The position numbers and the translations under genes were made by a program. The notes beneath the pieces were generated by a model. It did no database searches. It worked only from the letters and a program-made list of their open reading frames with translations, and was not told the DNA's origin. From positions 17,736 through 81,735 of the forward strand of contig NZ_AGFG01000035.1 of assembly GCF_000226255.1 (NCBI RefSeq): DNA of 64,000 nt, in the 5' to 3' direction. The DNA is from Desulfovibrio sp. A2 (GTDB taxonomy: Bacteria; Desulfobacterota; Desulfovibrionia; Desulfovibrionales; Desulfovibrionaceae). This document shows positions 47,100 through 58,091 of this stretch, piece after piece (the first letter of the stretch is position 1; each line of letters opens with the position of its first letter).

Positions 47100-47410
47100 A
47101 ACCGCTCGTGCTCTATCAACTGGCCTCCCTCGTGCTGCTTGGCGCGGGCCTGGCGGGGCTGGTGAAGCGGCGCACGCTGGTGGGCATGCTCATCGCCGTG
47201 GAGCTGATGCTCAACGGCGCGGGGCTGTCCATCGTGGCCGCCACCCAGCTCACCGGGGCGGACCCCGCCCTCGGACAACTGGCCACGCTGCTGGTCATGG
47301 GCCTTGCGGCGGCTGAAGCCACCGTGGCGCTGGCCGCCATCGTGGTGGTGTTCCGCCGCTTCGGCCATACCCGCACCGACGCCCTGACCACCCTGAGGGA
47401 GCAGCAGTGA
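47096..47410 (+). CDS. nuoK: NADH-quinone oxidoreductase subunit K
   Basis: 104 residues from a GTG overlapping the nuoJ stop; AAAGGAGGG upstream. Three membrane helices with GMLIAVELMLNGAGLSIVAA (first buried Glu) and GLAAAEATVALAAIVVVFRR (second Glu): the E-channel residues are in place. Confidence 0.94.
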   Translation: MKPLVLYQLASLVLLGAGLAGLVKRRTLVGMLIAVELMLNGAGLSIVAATQLTGADPALGQLATLLVMGLAAAEATVALAAIVVVFRRFGHTRTDALTTLREQQ

Positions 47411-48909
47411 TGACAGCGCCCAACACCATCGAAACCGCGAGCCTGCTCGTTCCGCTCATCATCACCCTTGTGGCCCCCTTCGCCATCATGCTGGCGCGGG
47501 GCAACGCCAACCGGCGCGAGGCCATGTCGTTCATCGCCGCCGCGCTGACCTTCCTTTCGGTGCTGCAACTGGCGCCGGGGGTCATCGGCGGGGCCATCTA
47601 CACCTACACCGTGACCACCATCCTGCCCGGCGTCAGCCTTACCCTGTGCGCCGACGGGCTGGGCATGATCTTCGCGCTCATCGCCACCTTTCTGTGGGGC
47701 TTCGCCACCAGCTACAACATCGGGTACATGCGCGGGCTGAACGAACACGCCCAGACGCGCTACTACACCTGTTTCGCCGTGGCCATCTTCGGCGCGGTGG
47801 GCGTGGCCTTTTCGGCCACGGTGTTCACCCTGTACCTGTTCTACGAGGTGATCACCGTCTTCACCTACCCGCTCGTCGCGCACCACCAGGACGCGGAGGG
47901 CTTTTCCGGGGCGCGCAAGTACCTGGTGTACCTCATGGGCACCTCCAAGCTGTTCCTGCTGCCCGCCATGGTGCTGACCTACGTGCTCACCGGCACCCTG
48001 GACATGCGACTTGGCGACGTGCTGAACGGCATGTTCCCGCCCGACGTCATCGCCGCCCACCCCAACCTGGTGCGGCTAACCTACGTGCTGTACATCGCGG
48101 GCCTGGCCAAAGCGGCCCTGGCCCCGTTCCACAACTGGCTGCCCTCGGCCATGGTGGCCCCCACCCCGGTCTCGGCCCTGCTGCACGCGGTGGCCGTGGT
48201 CAAGGCGGGGGTGTTCTCCGTGAGCCGGATCATCCTGTCCGGCTTCGGGGTGCAGACCATGGACGTGCTGGGCCTGGGCATTCCCACGGCATGGCTGGCG
48301 GCGTTCACCATCGTGGGGGCCTCGCTCATCGCCCTGACCAAGGACGACATCAAGGCCCGGCTGGCCTATTCCACGGTCAGCCAGCTGTCCTACGTGATCA
48401 TCGGGGTGGCCCTGCTGACGCCATCCGCCGTGCAGGGCGGGCTGATGCACATCCCCCACCACGCCTTCTCCAAGATCACCCTGTTCTTCGGCGCGGGGGC
48501 CATCTACGTGGCCACGCACATCAAGAAGATCAGCCAGATGAACGGCCTTGGACGCCGCATGCCGTGGACCTTCGGGGCCTTCGGCCTGGCGTCCCTTTCC
48601 ATGATCGGCATGCCGCCGGTGTGCGGCTTCGTCTCCAAGTGGTACATCGTCAACGGCTCGCTCCAGGCCGGGCAGACCGCCCTGCTGGTGGCCCTGCTGC
48701 TGTCCACCCTGCTCAACGCGGGCTACTTCGTGCCCATCTTCTACCGGGCGTTCATGCTGCCGCCCGCCCCGGACGCCAACATCGAGCAGTACACAGAGGC
48801 CCCCGCCTCCATGGTGGTGCCGCTGTGCCTGACCGGGGCCATATCGCTGCTGCTGGGCCTGTATCCGCAGGTGTTCCTGAACTTCATCCAGGCGTTCGGC
48901 CACTTCTAG
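47407..48909 (+). CDS. Extra antiporter-like (MrpD/NuoL-family) membrane subunit
   Basis: 500 residues, about fourteen membrane helices. It has the proton_antipo_M blocks LYLFYEVITVFTYPLVAHHQ (conserved Glu), AGLAKAALAPFHNWLPSAMV (conserved Lys) and VKAGVFSVSRIILSG, then KARLAYSTVSQLSYVIIGVA. It lacks the long C-terminal lateral helix of NuoL. It is a fourth antiporter-type subunit in this operon, in addition to L, M and N. It starts at GTG or ATG overlapping the nuoK stop (TGATG). Probably adds an ion-translocating module. Confidence 0.85.
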   Translation: MMTAPNTIETASLLVPLIITLVAPFAIMLARGNANRREAMSFIAAALTFLSVLQLAPGVIGGAIYTYTVTTILPGVSLTLCADGLGMIFALIATFLWGFATSYNIGYMRGLNEHAQTRYYTCFAVAIFGAVGVAFSATVFTLYLFYEVITVFTYPLVAHHQDAEGFSGARKYLVYLMGTSKLFLLPAMVLTYVLTGTLDMRLGDVLNGMFPPDVIAAHPNLVRLTYVLYIAGLAKAALAPFHNWLPSAMVAPTPVSALLHAVAVVKAGVFSVSRIILSGFGVQTMDVLGLGIPTAWLAAFTIVGASLIALTKDDIKARLAYSTVSQLSYVIIGVALLTPSAVQGGLMHIPHHAFSKITLFFGAGAIYVATHIKKISQMNGLGRRMPWTFGAFGLASLSMIGMPPVCGFVSKWYIVNGSLQAGQTALLVALLLSTLLNAGYFVPIFYRAFMLPPAPDANIEQYTEAPASMVVPLCLTGAISLLLGLYPQVFLNFIQAFGHF

Positions 48910-48919
48910 GAGCAAGCTC

Positions 48920-49177
48920 ATGAACGGACTTGGAGCATTCCTTGAACGCCAGCGCGAACTGCGCGGCGCATGGCTGAAGGCCCTGTATGGGGCGCTGGCC
49001 GCCCTCGTGCTGCTGAACCTGTTCGTCGGCCCGCACGAACCGCACTTCGGCCTCGATGCCTACCCCGGCTTCTGGGCGCTGTTCGGCCTGGTGGTGGGCG
49101 TGCTGATGGTGGTGATCATGAAGCGCATGGTGCAGCCCGTCATCGTGCGCAGGGAGGACCACTATGGAGACGTCTAG
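48920..49177 (+). CDS. Small two-helix membrane protein of the nuo operon
   Basis: 85 residues with two membrane segments (LYGALAALVLLNLFVG and FWALFGLVVGVLMVVIMKRM). AGGAGC lies 6 bases upstream, and its end overlaps the next gene by 14 bases. It lies between two antiporter-like subunits. I do not recognise a family; an accessory subunit linking the extra antiporter module is plausible. Confidence 0.7.
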   Translation: MNGLGAFLERQRELRGAWLKALYGALAALVLLNLFVGPHEPHFGLDAYPGFWALFGLVVGVLMVVIMKRMVQPVIVRREDHYGDV

Positions 49178-50948
49178 CTTCATCCACCCCGCCATAGGGT
49201 TCCTGGCCCTGGCGGCGGTGCTGCCCTTCCTGCGCGGCAAATGGTGGAACTGGCTGCTGCCCGCCCCGGCGGTGCTGGCCGTGTTTGCCGTGTTCACCAT
49301 GACCACCGGCGACCACCTGACCCTGCACTGGCTGGGGCAAACCCTGTTGCTGGGCCGCGTGGACAAGCTGTCGCTGGTCTTCGCCCAGGTATTCGCCGTC
49401 ATGTCGCTGGCGGGCATGCTGTACGCCATGCACGTGGAGGACAGGGGGCAGCACATCGCCGCGGCCCTGTACGTGTCGGGCGGGTTCGGCTGCGTGTTCG
49501 CGGGCGACTACCTGACCCTGTTCGTGTTCTGGGAACTGATGTCCATCGGCTCCACCTTCCTCGTGCTGCTGAACCGCACGCGCGAGTCGGTGCTGGCGGG
49601 CTTCCGCTACTTTCTCTACCACACCGCCGGGGGCCTTCTGCTGCTGGCGGGGCTGCTGCTGCGCTACAAGGCCCTGGGCACGTGGGAATTCACGGCCATG
49701 GCCCCGGCGGCAAACGCCCCCCTGTACGAATGGCTGATCCTGGCCGGGTTCTGCGTCAACGCCGCCGTGGTGCCGCTGCACGCCTGGCTGCCCGACGCCT
49801 ACCCGCGCGGGACGGTGACCGGCTCGGTGTTCATGTGCGCCTACACCACCAAGACAGCGGTGTACGTGCTGGCGCGCGGCTTCGCCGGGTGGGAGATCCT
49901 GGCGGCGGCCGGCACGGTGATGGCCGTGTACGGCGTGCTGTACGCGTGCATCGAGAACAACGCCCGGCGCATCCTGTCGTACCACATCGTCTCGCAGGTG
50001 GGGTACATGGTGGCGGGCATCGGCGTGGGCACGGCCATGACGCTGAACGGCGCGGTGGCCCATGCCTACGCGCACATCCTGTACAAGGGCCTGCTGTTCA
50101 TGGGCGCGGGCTGCCTGCTGTACGCGGCGGGCACGGCCAAGCTGGACAAGCTGGGCGGCTTGGCCGCGCGGCTGCCGTGGGTCATGGTGCTGTACATGGT
50201 GGCGGCCCTGTCCATCTCGGGCATGCCGGTGTTCAACGGGTTCATCTCCAAGACCATGACCATCAACGGCGCGGCCGAGGCGCACCAGACCCTGGTGGCC
50301 CTGGGCCTGGAAATCGCGGCGGTGGGCACGTTCATCTCGGTGGGCATCAAGCTGCCCTACTTCGCCTTTTGGGGCGGCAAGCCCACGGACCACGACCGTC
50401 CGCTGGCCCCCATCCCGTGGAACATGTACGCGGGCATGACCGTGCTGGCCGTGCTGTGCATCCTGCAGGGCGTGGCCCCGTCCATCCTCTACGCCTACCT
50501 GCCCTTCGAGGTGGAACACCCCTACGTGCCGTGGACCGTGTGGCACGTGCTGCAATCGCTGCTGCTGCTGGGCTTCTCGGGCCTGGCCTTCTACCTGCTG
50601 CGCAAGGTGATCACCCCGCACGAGGGGCTGAACCTGGACGTGGACATCGCCTACCGCGCGGTGGGCACCGGGGCCTTGCGCTTCGTGTGCCGCCCGCTGG
50701 CCTTCCTGGACGACCGCTGGACCGAGGCCTACCGGGTGGGCGGCCTGCGCGGGCTGATGGGCATTGCCCTTGGCTCCGTGTGGTTCGACCGCAAGGCCAT
50801 CGACGGCGTGGTGGACGGCAGCGCACGCACGGTGCGGGGCATCGGCGGGCTGGGCGCGCGCACGCAAAACGGCAGTCTTCAGGATTATCTGGGACTGGCC
50901 GCCTTCTTCGCGCTGTGCGTGTTCGGACTCGTCTGGTACCTGGGCTAG
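49164..50948 (+). CDS. nuoL: NADH-quinone oxidoreductase subunit L-like antiporter subunit
   Basis: 594 residues. The antiporter core has FVFWELMSIGSTFLVLLNRT (Glu), NAAVVPLHAWLPDAYPRGTV, and ARRILSYHIVSQVGYMVAGI with AHAYAHILYKGLLFMGAGCL (Lys/His). Beyond residue 480 comes a charged stretch then an amphipathic segment and a final helix (NGSLQDYLGLAAFFALCVFG), the C-terminal layout that defines NuoL and its lateral helix. That makes this, and not the 47407 gene, the NuoL equivalent. Confidence 0.82.
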   Translation: METSSFIHPAIGFLALAAVLPFLRGKWWNWLLPAPAVLAVFAVFTMTTGDHLTLHWLGQTLLLGRVDKLSLVFAQVFAVMSLAGMLYAMHVEDRGQHIAAALYVSGGFGCVFAGDYLTLFVFWELMSIGSTFLVLLNRTRESVLAGFRYFLYHTAGGLLLLAGLLLRYKALGTWEFTAMAPAANAPLYEWLILAGFCVNAAVVPLHAWLPDAYPRGTVTGSVFMCAYTTKTAVYVLARGFAGWEILAAAGTVMAVYGVLYACIENNARRILSYHIVSQVGYMVAGIGVGTAMTLNGAVAHAYAHILYKGLLFMGAGCLLYAAGTAKLDKLGGLAARLPWVMVLYMVAALSISGMPVFNGFISKTMTINGAAEAHQTLVALGLEIAAVGTFISVGIKLPYFAFWGGKPTDHDRPLAPIPWNMYAGMTVLAVLCILQGVAPSILYAYLPFEVEHPYVPWTVWHVLQSLLLLGFSGLAFYLLRKVITPHEGLNLDVDIAYRAVGTGALRFVCRPLAFLDDRWTEAYRVGGLRGLMGIALGSVWFDRKAIDGVVDGSARTVRGIGGLGARTQNGSLQDYLGLAAFFALCVFGLVWYLG

Positions 50949-50975
50949 CCGCAACGGGACCCACAAAAAACGGAG

Positions 50976-52537
<1,562 letters not shown>

Positions 52538-52541
<4 letters not shown>

Positions 52542-53965
52542 ACCTCGACCTTGCCCTGCTTGTTCCCGAATGCGCCATGCTGCTGCTGGTGGCCGTGCTG
52601 TTCGTGCAGGCGCTGTCCGCCGGGCCCGTCTCGGTGGCGGCCCACCGCTGGCTGCCCCTGGGCGCGCTGGCGGTGACGGCCGCAGCCGTGGCAGGACTCT
52701 CTGCTGACGGCATGCTGCTGTGGGACGCCTACAAGGTGGACGCCCTGTCGCAGTTCTTCAAGCTGTGCGTGGCGGGCGGCTTCTGCATCGCCGTGCTCAA
52801 CGCCACCCGTCAGCCCACGCTGGAGGAAGGCAAGCGCGCCGACTACTTCCTGTTCCTGGGGGTGTCGGCGTGGGGCCTGATGCTGCTGGCCTCGTCCGCC
52901 GAACTGGTGACCCTGTACCTTGCGCTGGAGCTGTCGTCCTACAGCCTGTACGTGCTCATTCCCCTGCGCGGGCGCACCCGCGAGGGGGCGGAGGCAGGCG
53001 TCAAGTACATCCTGTTCGGCGCGGCGGCCACGGCCATCTCGCTGTACGGGCTGTCGTACATCATGGCCGCCCAGCAGACCACGTACATCGCGGCGCTGGC
53101 CGCGCGCGACTGGTCGTGGGCGGCAAGCCCCATGGCCGTGGTGGGCCTGTCCCTGTTCCTGTGCGGCATGTTCTACAAGCTGGCCCTGTTCCCGTTCCAC
53201 TTCTGGTGCCCCGACGTGTACCAGGGGGCCAGCAACGAGACGGCGGCCTACGTGGCCACCCTGCCCAAGCTGGGCGCGGTGGTGGTGTTGGTGCGCCTGG
53301 CCGCCGTGCTGCACCCCGGCCTGGAAATAACCACGGCCATCGCCTGGCTGGGGGTCATCTCCATGACCTTCGGCAACCTGTGCGCGCTGGCGCAAAAGGA
53401 CGTGAAGCGCATGCTGGGCTTCTCGTCCGTGGCGCACGCGGGTTACGTGACCGTGGGCCTTGTGTCCGGCACGGCGGAGGGGCTGGCCGCCGCCGCGTTC
53501 TACGCGCTGGTGTACGTGGTCATGAACCTGCTGTGTTTCTGGGTGGTGGCCCGGGTGGCCGTGGACGGGCGCAACCTGGTCCTGTCCGACCTCAACGGGC
53601 TGCACCGCCGCTCGCCGGTGCTGGCCTTCGCCCTGGGGGTAGGGGCCTTCGCCCTGGTGGGCCTGCCGCCCACGGCGGGCTTCATGGGCAAGCTGTTCCT
53701 GATCACGGCGGCGTGGAACCACGGGTACAACTGGCTGGTCATCGCCCTGGCCCTGAACAGCGCCATCGCCATCTACTACTACCTGTCGCTGGTGCGCCAC
53801 GCCTACACCGAGCCTGACGAAAACGCCTCGCTGCCCGCGCCCGACCAGAGCGCGTTCAGCCTGGGTGGCGCGGTGGCGCTGGCCGCCGCCACGCTGGTGC
53901 TGGGCATCGTGCCCGCGCCCCTGTTCGAGAAGGCAGTCAAGGCGGGCATGGCCCTCTTCGGCTAG
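52538..53965 (+). CDS. nuoN: NADH-quinone oxidoreductase subunit N
   Basis: 475 residues from GTG 52538, with AAGGAGG upstream. LLWDAYKVDALSQFFKLCVA, TLYLALELSSYSLYVLIPLR (Glu), KLALFPFHFWCPDVYQGASN (Lys), KRMLGFSSVAHAGYVTVGLV, and PPTAGFMGKLFLI are all NuoN blocks. Last gene of the operon, followed by a structured repeat and a strong terminator. Confidence 0.95.
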
Positions 53966-54218
53966 GGGCTGTTTCCAACTTGTCTTTTCGCCCGTTGGCG
54001 TCGTCAAACTTCGCCTGCCATTGCTTTGCTGCCCTTATCCGTAAGACTCGCGGTGCGCGCTCGCCTAACGGCTAAGGCTCGGTCAAATACGAAAAGAGCG
54101 CTCTGCGGTCCTCATCCGTAAGGCTCGCAGGCTCGCCTAACGGCTGAGGCATACTCCCTCATGCCAGGCTAGTTTTCCTCGCCAACGAACAAAAATCCTT
54201 CGTTGGAAACAAGCCCCT
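53966..54218. repeat. Structured repeat element with terminal inverted repeats (MITE-like)
   Basis: The ends GGGGCTGTTTCCAAC (53966-53980) and GTTGGAAACAAGCCCC (54203-54218) are inverted copies with one gap. Inside are two related modules, CCGTAAG...CTAACGG at 54039-54071 and 54116-54143, and an inner hairpin CCAACGAA/TTCGTTGG (54182-54206). No open frame. The layout resembles a small non-autonomous or extragenic repeat. Confidence 0.6.
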
Positions 54219-54234
54219 GAAAACCACCGACACC

Positions 54235-54270
54235 CCCCCGGTTCCGCACGACGGAACCGGGGGATTTTTT
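54235..54270 (+). terminator. Strong intrinsic terminator after nuo operon
   Basis: A 12-bp stem CCCCCGGTTCCG/CGGAACCGGGGG with loop CACGA, then A and six T. Confidence 0.9.
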
Positions 54271-54394
54271 ACACGTTCAAAGGCGGTGCGCGCTCGACAT
54301 GCCCCGCAACCTTCCCCTAGCATGGGTGCATCCGCGCGGGGCGCACCTCTCCTTCTTTCCCGTTCCCCGCGCCATAGCCCTCTGGAGACCCGCC

Positions 54395-55606
54395 ATGCCC
54401 GCACCCACGCAGCCCGCCACACTCGCGTCAGGCATCCGCATCGACCCGGCCTCCGGTCCCGTGCTGGTGGCGCACCTGGGCGGCCCCAAGACCGGCAGCA
54501 GCGCCATCCAGGCCTTCTGCGACCATAACCGCACCCCCCTGTTCCGCAAGCACGGCATCCTCTACCCCACCCTGAACCCGGACCGCCTGCCCGACGACGA
54601 CCGCCCGGCCATCCCCGGCGACCCGAACTTCGAGCTGCCCCATCACGGGGCCGTCATCATGGGCATGGAACCGGACGCGCAGGACGACTACCTCGCCCGC
54701 GCCGTGGCCACCTGCCGCGCCGCCAACACCCCCATCCTGCTGCTGAGCCTGGAGGCCCCCAGTCTGCCGGGCTACGCGGACATGGTGCGGCGCAACGCCA
54801 CGCGCCTGAACCTGCGCGCCGTGGCCGTATGCTACGTGCGGCGGCAGGACACCTGGATGGAGGACGCCTGGAAGCAGTGGGGCTTGAAGTACGACCAGTA
54901 CCCCACGCCGGACGACTTCGCCCGCGCCCTCATGGGCCGCGAACTGGACGACGTGTTCTTCCGCGCCGCCGTCTCGGTGCTGGAGCATGCCTGGCTGGAT
55001 ACGGTGTGGGGCTTCATGAACCCCGGCGACGTGGTGGTGCGCCCCTACGAACGCTCCGCCCTGCAATGCGGCGACGTGGTGGCCGACCTGCTGGGCCTGC
55101 TGGGGGTGGGGTCCATCGCGCACCTGCCTTCCCCGCCCGCCACCAACTTCAACACCAACCACGGCTTCACGCCGGAGGCCATCAGGCTGCTGCGCATGGT
55201 GCGGCCCATGTTCGACGGGGTGTTCGACAACGGTCCATACGAAATGCTGTACGATGCGCTGCCCCGCGCCGCCGCCGCCCCGTTCGGGCATGTGGGGTTG
55301 CTGTCTCCGGGCATGCGCGGACGGGTGCTGGATCACTACGCGCCCTGCAACCAGCGCCTGGCCCGGCGGGTTCCCGGCCATGAAGACGGCGTGCTGTTCC
55401 GCGAAACGCCGGACCCGCACGCGCCGTGGTGGCCTGACCGCGAACTGACGACGCAGGAGGTGACCACCATGCTCATGCAGTGCATCCAGCGCCAGCACGT
55501 GCGCCTTGGCGAGTTGCAGGGCCGCATCGAACGGCTGGAACGGCTGGAAAGAATGGCCCGCCGCAGGCTGGCCGCGCTGGACGGGGGATTAGACGCGCCG
55601 GAGTGA
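54395..55606 (+). CDS. Sulfotransferase-like protein
   Basis: 403 residues from ATG 54395, with GGAG 8 bases upstream; the earlier in-frame start overlaps no feature but lacks a ribosome site. VLVAHLGGPKTGSSAIQAFC is a PAPS 5'-phosphosulfate loop (KTGSS) as in bacterial sulfotransferases, with the second half less conserved. The last 60 residues (QCIQRQHVRLGELQGRIERL) form a coiled coil. It may sulfate or otherwise recognise a surface polymer. Soluble. Acceptor unknown. Confidence 0.72.
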   Translation: MPAPTQPATLASGIRIDPASGPVLVAHLGGPKTGSSAIQAFCDHNRTPLFRKHGILYPTLNPDRLPDDDRPAIPGDPNFELPHHGAVIMGMEPDAQDDYLARAVATCRAANTPILLLSLEAPSLPGYADMVRRNATRLNLRAVAVCYVRRQDTWMEDAWKQWGLKYDQYPTPDDFARALMGRELDDVFFRAAVSVLEHAWLDTVWGFMNPGDVVVRPYERSALQCGDVVADLLGLLGVGSIAHLPSPPATNFNTNHGFTPEAIRLLRMVRPMFDGVFDNGPYEMLYDALPRAAAAPFGHVGLLSPGMRGRVLDHYAPCNQRLARRVPGHEDGVLFRETPDPHAPWWPDRELTTQEVTTMLMQCIQRQHVRLGELQGRIERLERLERMARRRLAALDGGLDAPE

Positions 55607-55697
55607 ACCGCCGGAGTTACGCGTGACTGGGGAAGGGGCAAAGAGGTGGCGGGACGACTGCGGGACGGGGCGACCGGGTGGCAAGACGCCGGGCTGC

Positions 55698-56399
55698 CTA
55701 CATGGACAGCCCGTGCCGCATGGCGAAGCGCAGCAGTTCCGCCTGGTTGGTGATGTTCAGCTTGCGCATGGCGCGGGTCTTGTAAGTGCTTACGGTCTTG
55801 CCGCTCAGGTTCATGACCCGGGCGATCTCGGCCACGGTGGCCCCCTGCGCCAGCCGGGCGATGACCTCGTATTCCCGCGTCGAAAGCAGGGCCGCCAGCC
55901 CGCCCAAGCCGTTCAGGCCGTCCAATCCGCCCGGCCCCGTGCCCCCGCCCGCGCCGGGCATGGCCCGGTGCCGCCCCGTGGCCGCGTCGGCCAGCGCCGC
56001 CGCCACCGTGGGGCTGATGTACACGTCGCCCTCCAGGATGCGGGTTACCGCCTCGCGCAGTTCCTCCGGCGCGGAGCTCTTGGTGATGTAGCCGTCGGCA
56101 CCGTTGCGGAAGGCGTGCACCACGTACTCGTCCTCGCGGTGCACGCTCAGGATCAGCACCGGGCGTTCCGGGTCTTCCTCCTTCAGCCGGGCCAGGGTGG
56201 CCAGCCCGCTGTCGTCGGGCAGCGAGATGTCCAGCAGGATCAGGTCGTGCCGCTGGCGCGCGGCCAGGCGCAGTGCCTCGGCAGCCGTGGTGGCCTCGTC
56301 GAAGGCCAGGTCCGGGGCCAGGTCGGGCACGAAGTCGTGCACGATCTCGATGATGCCCTTGCGGACCACGGCGTGGTCGTCCACGATCAGGAACCGCAT
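55698..56399 (-). CDS. NarL/FixJ-family response regulator
   Basis: 233 residues. Receiver: FLIVDDHAVVRKG (acidic pocket), LILLDISLPDDSG with the phospho-accepting Asp near residue 54, and GYITKSSAPEEL with the conserved Lys. A Gly-rich linker precedes a LuxR-type HTH: STREYEVIARLAQGATVAEI, ARVMNLSGKTVSTYKTRAM. It overlaps the kinase gene by 13 bases and ends the dms operon, so it probably controls dms transcription. Confidence 0.93.
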   Translation of the reverse strand: MRFLIVDDHAVVRKGIIEIVHDFVPDLAPDLAFDEATTAAEALRLAARQRHDLILLDISLPDDSGLATLARLKEEDPERPVLILSVHREDEYVVHAFRNGADGYITKSSAPEELREAVTRILEGDVYISPTVAAALADAATGRHRAMPGAGGGTGPGGLDGLNGLGGLAALLSTREYEVIARLAQGATVAEIARVMNLSGKTVSTYKTRAMRKLNITNQAELLRFAMRHGLSM

Positions 56400-58027
56400 G
56401 CTTCGCCCCCTTGCGCGTCCGGCGGGCCGAGTGGAACGGTGACCCGCACGGTGGTGCCGTCCGCACCGCTGTGGATGTGGAATTCCCCGCCAAAGGCGGC
56501 CACCCGTTCACGCATGTTGCTGATGCCCAGATAGCCCACGCCGCCCTGCCGCCCGCCGTCCACGTCGAAGCCGTGGCCGTCGTCGGCCACCGTCAGGCGC
56601 AGGCAGTCGCCCTCGCGCAGCAGCGCGACCTCTATGCGCCGCGCCCCGGCGTGGCGGGCCACGTTGGTCAGCGCCTCCTGCAGCACCCGGTATACGGCCA
56701 CGGCCCGGTCGGGGTCCATGGGCCCCAGCGGGTCGCGCCCTTCGGCGTCGCGCGGTCCGGGGGCGTCGAAATGCACGGGGATGCCGGTATTGGCCGAAAA
56801 ATCCTGCACCAGCCACTGCGACGCCGCCAGCAGGCCGATGTCGTCCAGGTGGCCGGGCCGCAGTTCGCGCGAGATGCGCCGCACCGCCTCTATGGTGTCC
56901 TCGGTCAGGCGGGTCATGGAAGCAAGGCGCTCGCGCGACGCATCGTCCCCCGCCAGCGGCCCCCGGCCCAGCCGGTGCAGGCCGAACTTCAGTGCCGTAA
57001 GGTTCTGGCCCAGTTCGTCGTGCACCTCGCGCGAGATGCGCCGCCGGATGTCTTCGGCGGCCTGCTGCTGGTGGGCCAGCAGGGTGCGTATCTGGTCGCG
57101 CGAATCGGCAAGTTCCTCGTTGGCGGCGCGCAGCTGCTCGGTCTGGCGGCGCACCTGCCTGCGCAGGGCCTTGTTCACGGCCGCCAGGAACAACAGCAGC
57201 ACGGCCGCCGCGCCAAGGGCATAGGGCAGCCACGCGGGCAGCACCGGCTCGTCGGTGCGTATCCAGCGATTGAGGCTGCGGTGGTACACCGAATCCTTGT
57301 CCGCCTTGTATTCGGCCATGCGGCGGTCCAGGGCGTTCATGACGTCGTCGGCCCGGCCGCGCATGGCGGCGTAGCGCATCTCGAACGGGCTGAACACGAT
57401 GGACGCGGGCTCGGCGGCGCCCCTCCGCTCGTGATGGGTGCCGATGAACCGGGGAATGACGGCGGCATCCACCTCGCCCCGGTTCAGGGCGTCCAGCAGG
57501 GCCGAATAGTCGGGGTAGTCGCGCCGCTGGTAGTGCACGCCGAAACGTCTGGCGAAGGTCTCGAACCCGGCGGGAAAGATGCTCATGGACACCCCGCCCA
57601 CCTGCTTGTCCTCCAGGTCGAACAGCATGTCCACGCGGGTGCCGCGCCGCACCCATATCTGCCCCCAGTCGATGACCAGGTAGTCGCGGTTGTAGCGGTA
57701 GGCGGTGCGCGTCTCGGAAAAGGCGATGGGGGCCAGCACGTCGATGCGGCCATCTTCCAGCATGGGCAGCAGCCGGTCCCAGTCATCGTACACGTAGCGC
57801 ACGGTCCAGCCTTCGTCGCGGGCCACGGCGTCCATGACGTCCACCACGATGCCCTGCAACCGGCCGTCGGGGCCGCGCATGGACAGCGGCTCCATGTCGT
57901 AGACGCCCACCACCACCTCGCGGGCCTGGGCCGGGGAGCAAAAGCAAAGGACGGCAAGAAGCGCCAGCAGGAACGGGAGCCGTGAAGGCGTCAGGAACGC
58001 CGACAGGCCCGACCGCACGGACGGCAC
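56387..58027 (-). CDS. Sensor histidine kinase with periplasmic solute-binding (SBP3) domain
   Basis: About 546 residues from a GTG at 58027 (start uncertain; GTG 58018 or upstream starts overlapping torD are alternatives). RLPFLLALLAVLCFCSPAQA is a signal or first membrane segment. A family 3 solute-binding domain follows (VVGVYDMEPLSMRGPDGRLQ, DVLAPIAFSETRTAYRYNRD), then a membrane helix (WLPYALGAAAVLLLFLAAVN), a short coiled coil, a HisKA_3 domain with REVHDELGQNLTALKFGL (phospho-His), and an HATPase with NVARHAG and DDGHGFDV. It should sense a periplasmic ligand, perhaps the oxidase substrate, and phosphorylate the adjacent NarL-type regulator. Confidence 0.87.
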   Translation of the reverse strand: MPSVRSGLSAFLTPSRLPFLLALLAVLCFCSPAQAREVVVGVYDMEPLSMRGPDGRLQGIVVDVMDAVARDEGWTVRYVYDDWDRLLPMLEDGRIDVLAPIAFSETRTAYRYNRDYLVIDWGQIWVRRGTRVDMLFDLEDKQVGGVSMSIFPAGFETFARRFGVHYQRRDYPDYSALLDALNRGEVDAAVIPRFIGTHHERRGAAEPASIVFSPFEMRYAAMRGRADDVMNALDRRMAEYKADKDSVYHRSLNRWIRTDEPVLPAWLPYALGAAAVLLLFLAAVNKALRRQVRRQTEQLRAANEELADSRDQIRTLLAHQQQAAEDIRRRISREVHDELGQNLTALKFGLHRLGRGPLAGDDASRERLASMTRLTEDTIEAVRRISRELRPGHLDDIGLLAASQWLVQDFSANTGIPVHFDAPGPRDAEGRDPLGPMDPDRAVAVYRVLQEALTNVARHAGARRIEVALLREGDCLRLTVADDGHGFDVDGGRQGGVGYLGISNMRERVAAFGGEFHIHSGADGTTVRVTVPLGPPDAQGGEACGS

Positions 58028-58091
58028 GGACGGCGCGCCATGGGGGCGGCGCGGCTGGCGCAAACGTGCGCGGGCAGGGTCCGGGCGTCGA

